Origin: Streptomyces sp. F001
GTDB taxonomy: Bacteria; Actinomycetota; Actinomycetes; Streptomycetales; Streptomycetaceae
Assembly: GCF_004187715.1 (NCBI RefSeq)
Contig: NZ_QZWF01000015.1
Coordinates: forward strand, 1 to 64,000
DNA: 64,000 nucleotides
Reading direction: 5' to 3'
Each line of letters opens with the position of its first letter. Position 1 is the stretch's first letter. The notes beneath the pieces are model-generated. The model was given only the letters and a program-made list of their open reading frames with translations. It ran no database searches and was not told the origin of the DNA. Positions 60,773 through 64,000 of this stretch are shown here, piece after piece. Position numbers and translations under genes: made by a program.

Positions 60773-62201
60773 CGAGGTACGCCTCCAGGCCGTGGCGGCC
60801 GCCCTCGCGGCCGAAGCCCGACTCCTTGTAGCCGCCGAACGGCGAGGTCGGGTCGAACTTGTTGAACGTGTTGGACCAGACGACACCCGCGCGGAGCTTG
60901 TTCGCGACCGCCAGGATGCGCGAGCCCTTCTCCGTCCAGATGCCCGCCGACAGTCCGTACGGGGTGTTGTTGGCCTTGGCGACCGCCTCGTCCGGCGTGC
61001 GGAACGTCAGCACCGACAGCACCGGGCCGAAGATCTCGTCCCGGGCGACCGTGTGCGCCTGGGTGACGTTCGTGAACAGCGTCGGGGCGAACCAGTAGCC
61101 GCTCTCCGGCAGTTCACAGGCCGGGGACCAGCGCTCAGCACCTTCGGCCTCGCCCTGCTCGGCGAGTGCGGTGATACGGGCCAGCTGCTCGGCGGAGTTG
61201 ATCGCGCCGATGTCCGTGTTCTTGTCCAGGGGGTCGCCCAGGCGGAGCGTCGACAGGCGGCGCTTCAGCGACTCGAGCAGCTCGTCCTGGATCGACTCCT
61301 GCACCAGGAGACGGCTGCCTGCGCAGCAGACCTGTCCCTGGTTGAAGAAGATGCCGTTCACGATGCCCTCGACGGCCTGGTCGATCGGGGCGTCGTCGAA
61401 GACGATGTTCGCGCCCTTGCCGCCCAGTTCGAGCGTGAGCTTCTTGTTCGTGCCCGCAACCGTACGGGCGATCTCCTTGCCGACCGCTGTGGAGCCGGTG
61501 AAGGCGACCTTGTTGACGTCCGGGTGCGCGACGACCGCGGCGCCCGTGTCGCCGTAGCCGGGGAGGATGTTGACGACGCCCTTCGGCAGACCCGCCTGGC
61601 GGCAGATGTCCGCGAAGAACAGCGCGGAGAGCGGAGTCGTCTCGGCCGGCTTGAGGACGACCGTGTTGCCGGTCGCCAGCGCCGGGGCGATCTTCCACGC
61701 CAGCATCAGCAGGGGGAAGTTCCAGGGGATGACCTGGCCCGCCACGCCCAGCGGCCTCGGCGACGGTCCGAAGCCGGCGTGCTCCAGCTTGTCGGCCCAG
61801 CCCGCGTAGTAGAAGAAGTGCGCGGCCACCAGGGGGAGGTCCGCGTCGCGGGTCTCCTTGATCGGCTTGCCGTTGTCCAGCGTCTCCAGGACGGCCAGCT
61901 CACGGCTGCGCTCCTGGATGATCCGGGCGATGCGGAACAGGTACTTGGCGCGCTCGGAGCCGGGCAGCGCCGACCACTTCTCGAAGGCCTTCCGGGCAGC
62001 CTTCACCGCCCGGTCGACGTCCGCCTCGCCCGCCTGGGCGACCTCGGAGAGGACTTCCTCGGTCGACGGGCTGATCGTCTTGAAGACCTTGCCGTCCGCC
62101 GCCTCGGTGAACTCACCGTCGATGAACAGGCCGTAGGAGGGCGCGATGTCGACGATGGCGCGGGACTCGGGCGCGGGTGCGTACTCGAATGCGGATGCCA
62201 T
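60765..62201 (-). CDS. Aldehyde dehydrogenase
   Basis: A 478-aa protein from ATG 62201. Complete catalytic set: IPWNFPLLMLAWKIAPALAT (Asn of the oxyanion hole), VVLKPAETTPLSAL, FTGSTAVGKEIA (NAD turn), LTLELGGKGANIVFDDAP (Glu) and FFNQGQVCCAGSRLLVQ (Cys). It starts 5 bp after the deoC stop, so it is the second gene of the deoC operon, and would oxidise the acetaldehyde released by DeoC, or a similar aldehyde. Together with the next gene it resembles a split ALDH16. Confidence 0.93.
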   Translation of the reverse strand: MASAFEYAPAPESRAIVDIAPSYGLFIDGEFTEAADGKVFKTISPSTEEVLSEVAQAGEADVDRAVKAARKAFEKWSALPGSERAKYLFRIARIIQERSRELAVLETLDNGKPIKETRDADLPLVAAHFFYYAGWADKLEHAGFGPSPRPLGVAGQVIPWNFPLLMLAWKIAPALATGNTVVLKPAETTPLSALFFADICRQAGLPKGVVNILPGYGDTGAAVVAHPDVNKVAFTGSTAVGKEIARTVAGTNKKLTLELGGKGANIVFDDAPIDQAVEGIVNGIFFNQGQVCCAGSRLLVQESIQDELLESLKRRLSTLRLGDPLDKNTDIGAINSAEQLARITALAEQGEAEGAERWSPACELPESGYWFAPTLFTNVTQAHTVARDEIFGPVLSVLTFRTPDEAVAKANNTPYGLSAGIWTEKGSRILAVANKLRAGVVWSNTFNKFDPTSPFGGYKESGFGREGGRHGLEAYLDV

Positions 62202-62206
62202 GGTGA

Positions 62207-63157
62207 TCAGTCCACCGTCACGTAGTCGGGGCCGGAGTAGCGGCCGGTGGCCAGCTTCTGACGCTGCATCAGCAGGTCGTTCAGGAGCGAGGAGGCGCCG
62301 AAGCGGAACCAGTGGTTGTCCAGCCAGTCCTCGCCGACGGTCTCGTTGACCAGGACCAGGAACTTGATGGCGTCCTTGCTGGTGCGGATGCCACCGGCGG
62401 GCTTCACACCGACCTGGACGCCGGTCTGCGCACGGAAGTCCCGTACGGCCTCCAGCATGAGCAGGGTGTTCGCCGGGGTCGCGTTCACCGCCACCTTGCC
62501 GGTCGACGTCTTGATGAAGTCGGCGCCCGCCAGCATGCCGAGCCAGCTGGCCCGGCGGATGTTGTCGTACGTCGACAGCTCACCCGTCTCGAAGATGACC
62601 TTCAGGCGGGCGCTCGCACCGCAGGCCTCCTTCACGGCGACGATCTCGTCGTACACCTTCATGTACCGGCCGGAGAGGAACGCCCCCCGGTCGATGACCA
62701 TGTCGATCTCGTCGGCGCCCGCGGCCACGGCATCGCGCACGTCCGCCAGCTTCACGGCGAGCGGGGCGCGGCCGGCCGGGAACGCGGTGGCGACCGAGGC
62801 GACCTTGACGGTGGAGCCGGCGACGGCCTCCTTGGCGTGGGGCACCATGTCGGGGTAGACGCAGACGGCCGCGGTCGCCGGGGTCGTACGGTCCGTCGGG
62901 TCCGGGTGGACCGCCTTGGCGCCGAGCGCCCGGACCTTGCCCGGGGTGTCCGCGCCTTCCAGCGTCGTCAGGTCGACCATCGAGATGGCGAGGTCGATGG
63001 CGTACGCCTTGGCGGTCGTCTTGATGGAACGGGTGCCGAGCGAGGCGGCGCGCGCCTCCAGGCCGACCGCGTCGACGCCGGGCAGCCCGTGCAGGAAGCG
63101 GCGCAGCGTGCTGTCGGAGGCCGCCACGTCCGTGAGGGTGTGTGCAGAGGTGGGCAT
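62207..63157 (-). CDS. deoC: Deoxyribose-phosphate aldolase
   Basis: A 316-aa protein from ATG 63157; GTG 63163 is also in frame. Schiff-base Lys in DFIKTSTGKVAVNATP, second Lys in QVGVKPAGGIRTSKDA, and DEIDMVIDRGAFLSGRY; TAAVCVYPDMV starts the barrel's first catalytic strands. It splits 2-deoxyribose-5-phosphate to glyceraldehyde-3-phosphate and acetaldehyde. It has the longer N-terminus seen in actinobacterial homologues. A nucleoside-regulon operator sits 20 bp upstream. The aldehyde dehydrogenase genes follow. Confidence 0.94.
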   Translation of the reverse strand: MPTSAHTLTDVAASDSTLRRFLHGLPGVDAVGLEARAASLGTRSIKTTAKAYAIDLAISMVDLTTLEGADTPGKVRALGAKAVHPDPTDRTTPATAAVCVYPDMVPHAKEAVAGSTVKVASVATAFPAGRAPLAVKLADVRDAVAAGADEIDMVIDRGAFLSGRYMKVYDEIVAVKEACGASARLKVIFETGELSTYDNIRRASWLGMLAGADFIKTSTGKVAVNATPANTLLMLEAVRDFRAQTGVQVGVKPAGGIRTSKDAIKFLVLVNETVGEDWLDNHWFRFGASSLLNDLLMQRQKLATGRYSGPDYVTVD

Positions 63158-63176
63158 GGTCACCAGACGAGCATAT

Positions 63177-63188
63177 CTACGCGCGTAG
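63177..63188. promoter_or_regulatory. Nucleoside-regulon operator, site 5
   Basis: CTACGCGCGTAG, identical to sites 3 and 4, in the gap between deoC and the divergent gene at 63273, 20 bp from the deoC start. Confidence 0.78.
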
Positions 63189-63272
63189 CGGCTGTACACC
63201 CCTCCTGCCCACCCCTCCTGCAGGAACCCACCGCGCATGAGCGATGCCGACGGTATCGTGCAGAATCGGGGC

Positions 63273-63967
63273 ATGATGACCCCGGACCACCAGTCACCAG
63301 CGCCGCAGCCGCCCGGCCCCAAGAGCAGGGACCGTATCTACCGGTCGCCCATGGCGCTCGTCGGCGGCGTCCTGCTGCTCGCCCTCGCCGCCTGGCTCGG
63401 CATCGACGCGATCGTGGCGGGCGAGGGCCGGACACCCTGGCGGGCGCTCGCCGCGCTGCTCCTCGTGGTGCCGCTGGTCGTCGCCTTCACCATCCGGCCC
63501 GCCGTGTTCGCGGGTGAGGACCGGCTGCGGGTGCGCAACCCGTTCCGCGTCATCGTGCTGCCCTGGGGCGAGGTCGCCTCGCTGCGGTCGGGATACACCA
63601 ACGAGGTCGTCGCCAAGTCCGGCGCGAAATACCAGCTGTGGGCCATTCCCGTCTCGCTGCGCGGCCGAAAGCGGGCGGCGCGGAAGGAGGCCCGGCGGGA
63701 GGCGGAGCAGAGCGGGCGGGCGGCCGTCGGGTGGCGTCCAGGGCCTCGGGCGGTGGCGGTCTCGGGCCTGGGGGCGGGAGTGCGGTGCCGGACGGGCCGG
63801 TCCGTGCCGAGAGCGACCAGATCATCCATGACCTGCGTCAGATACTCGAGGCCCGGGAGAAGGCGAAGACCGCGCAGGGCGAGGTGACAGTGCGCTGGGC
63901 TTACGAGATCGCCGGGCCGGCCGTCGCCGGGGCGGTGTTGCTGGGGATTCTGCTGGCTGTGGGGTGA
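63273..63967 (+). pseudogene. Frameshifted PH-domain membrane protein
   Basis: From ATG 63273 (ATG 63237 is also in frame) one frame encodes YRSPMALVGGVLLLALAAWL, a second membrane segment (ALAALLLVVPLVVAFTIRPA) and a bacterial PH-like domain (RVRNPFRVIVLPWGEVASLR). After about 63715 sense is lost; the frame one base earlier resumes with SAVPDGPVRAESDQIIHDLR and ends in a third membrane segment (AYEIAGPAVAGAVLLGILLA). A one-base deletion between about 63715 and 63745, in a G-rich stretch, would explain it. May be a read error. Confidence 0.75.
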
Positions 63968-64000
63968 GCGGGGGCGGTACGGCGAGTCGGGGCCTAGGTG

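Overview
The window is high-GC DNA from a Streptomyces chromosome, read as the left end of a draft contig: bases 1-19 are exactly the Nextera transposase mosaic-end sequence, so the true left edge is artificial. GC-rich third codon positions, frequent GTG starts, ATGA/GTGA gene overlaps, the AfsQ1/AfsQ2/SigQ locus and paired XRE/DUF397 genes all point to Streptomyces. From memory, the gene order resembles the S. coelicolor segment that carries the afsQ locus, but this could not be tested here.

Layout. 0.3-3.7 kb: a GH20 hexosaminidase and three unknown genes. 3.8-6.5 kb: a peptidoglycan-recognition amidase with FG-GAP repeats, frameshifted in its linker. 6.6-9.9 kb: a decayed patch with fragments of SMI1/KNR4 and signal-peptidase genes, an XRE regulator broken by a stop codon and a deletion, a shortened DUF397 gene and a one-base frameshift in its neighbour. 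10-15.4 kb: a lipoprotein and two tandem pairs of sigma factor plus membrane-anchored partner. 15.6-18.9 kb: an L,D-transpeptidase, an orphan B12-type acyl-CoA mutase and a LysE exporter. 19-34.2 kb: a surface-glycopolymer cluster with nonulosonate (Neu/Kdn type) synthase, CMP-sugar synthetase fused to a phosphatase, GT29 sialyltransferase-like, GT8-pyruvyltransferase fusion, polysialyltransferase-like, GT52-like, GT2, methyltransferase-like and acyltransferase genes.

35-45 kb: an M20 amidohydrolase, then a nucleoside uptake and salvage block: two tandem BMP/PnrA lipoproteins, an ABC ATPase with two permeases, cytidine deaminase and thymidine phosphorylase. Adenosine deaminase (52 kb) and deoxyribose-phosphate aldolase with two aldehyde dehydrogenase genes (60-63 kb) belong functionally with it. 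A palindrome CTACGCGCGTAG, or a close variant, lies before each of these units (five sites), suggesting one regulon. Import, deamination, phosphorolysis, aldol cleavage to acetaldehyde and aldehyde oxidation then form a continuous route.

45-59.5 kb: Uma2 protein, AEC carrier, STAS protein overlapping a SnoaL-tailed sigma factor, a divergent MFS/LysR pair, a hydrolase, small secreted and PspC/VanZ proteins, the AfsQ system and a uridine-kinase-like gene. A dispersed element of about 200 bp with a long hairpin occurs twice (37.95-38.15 kb and, inverted, 48.59-48.79 kb), each time just after a stop codon in the same orientation as that gene. Several apparent single-base frameshifts (5.77, 9.72 and 63.7 kb) need read-level checking before being treated as biology.
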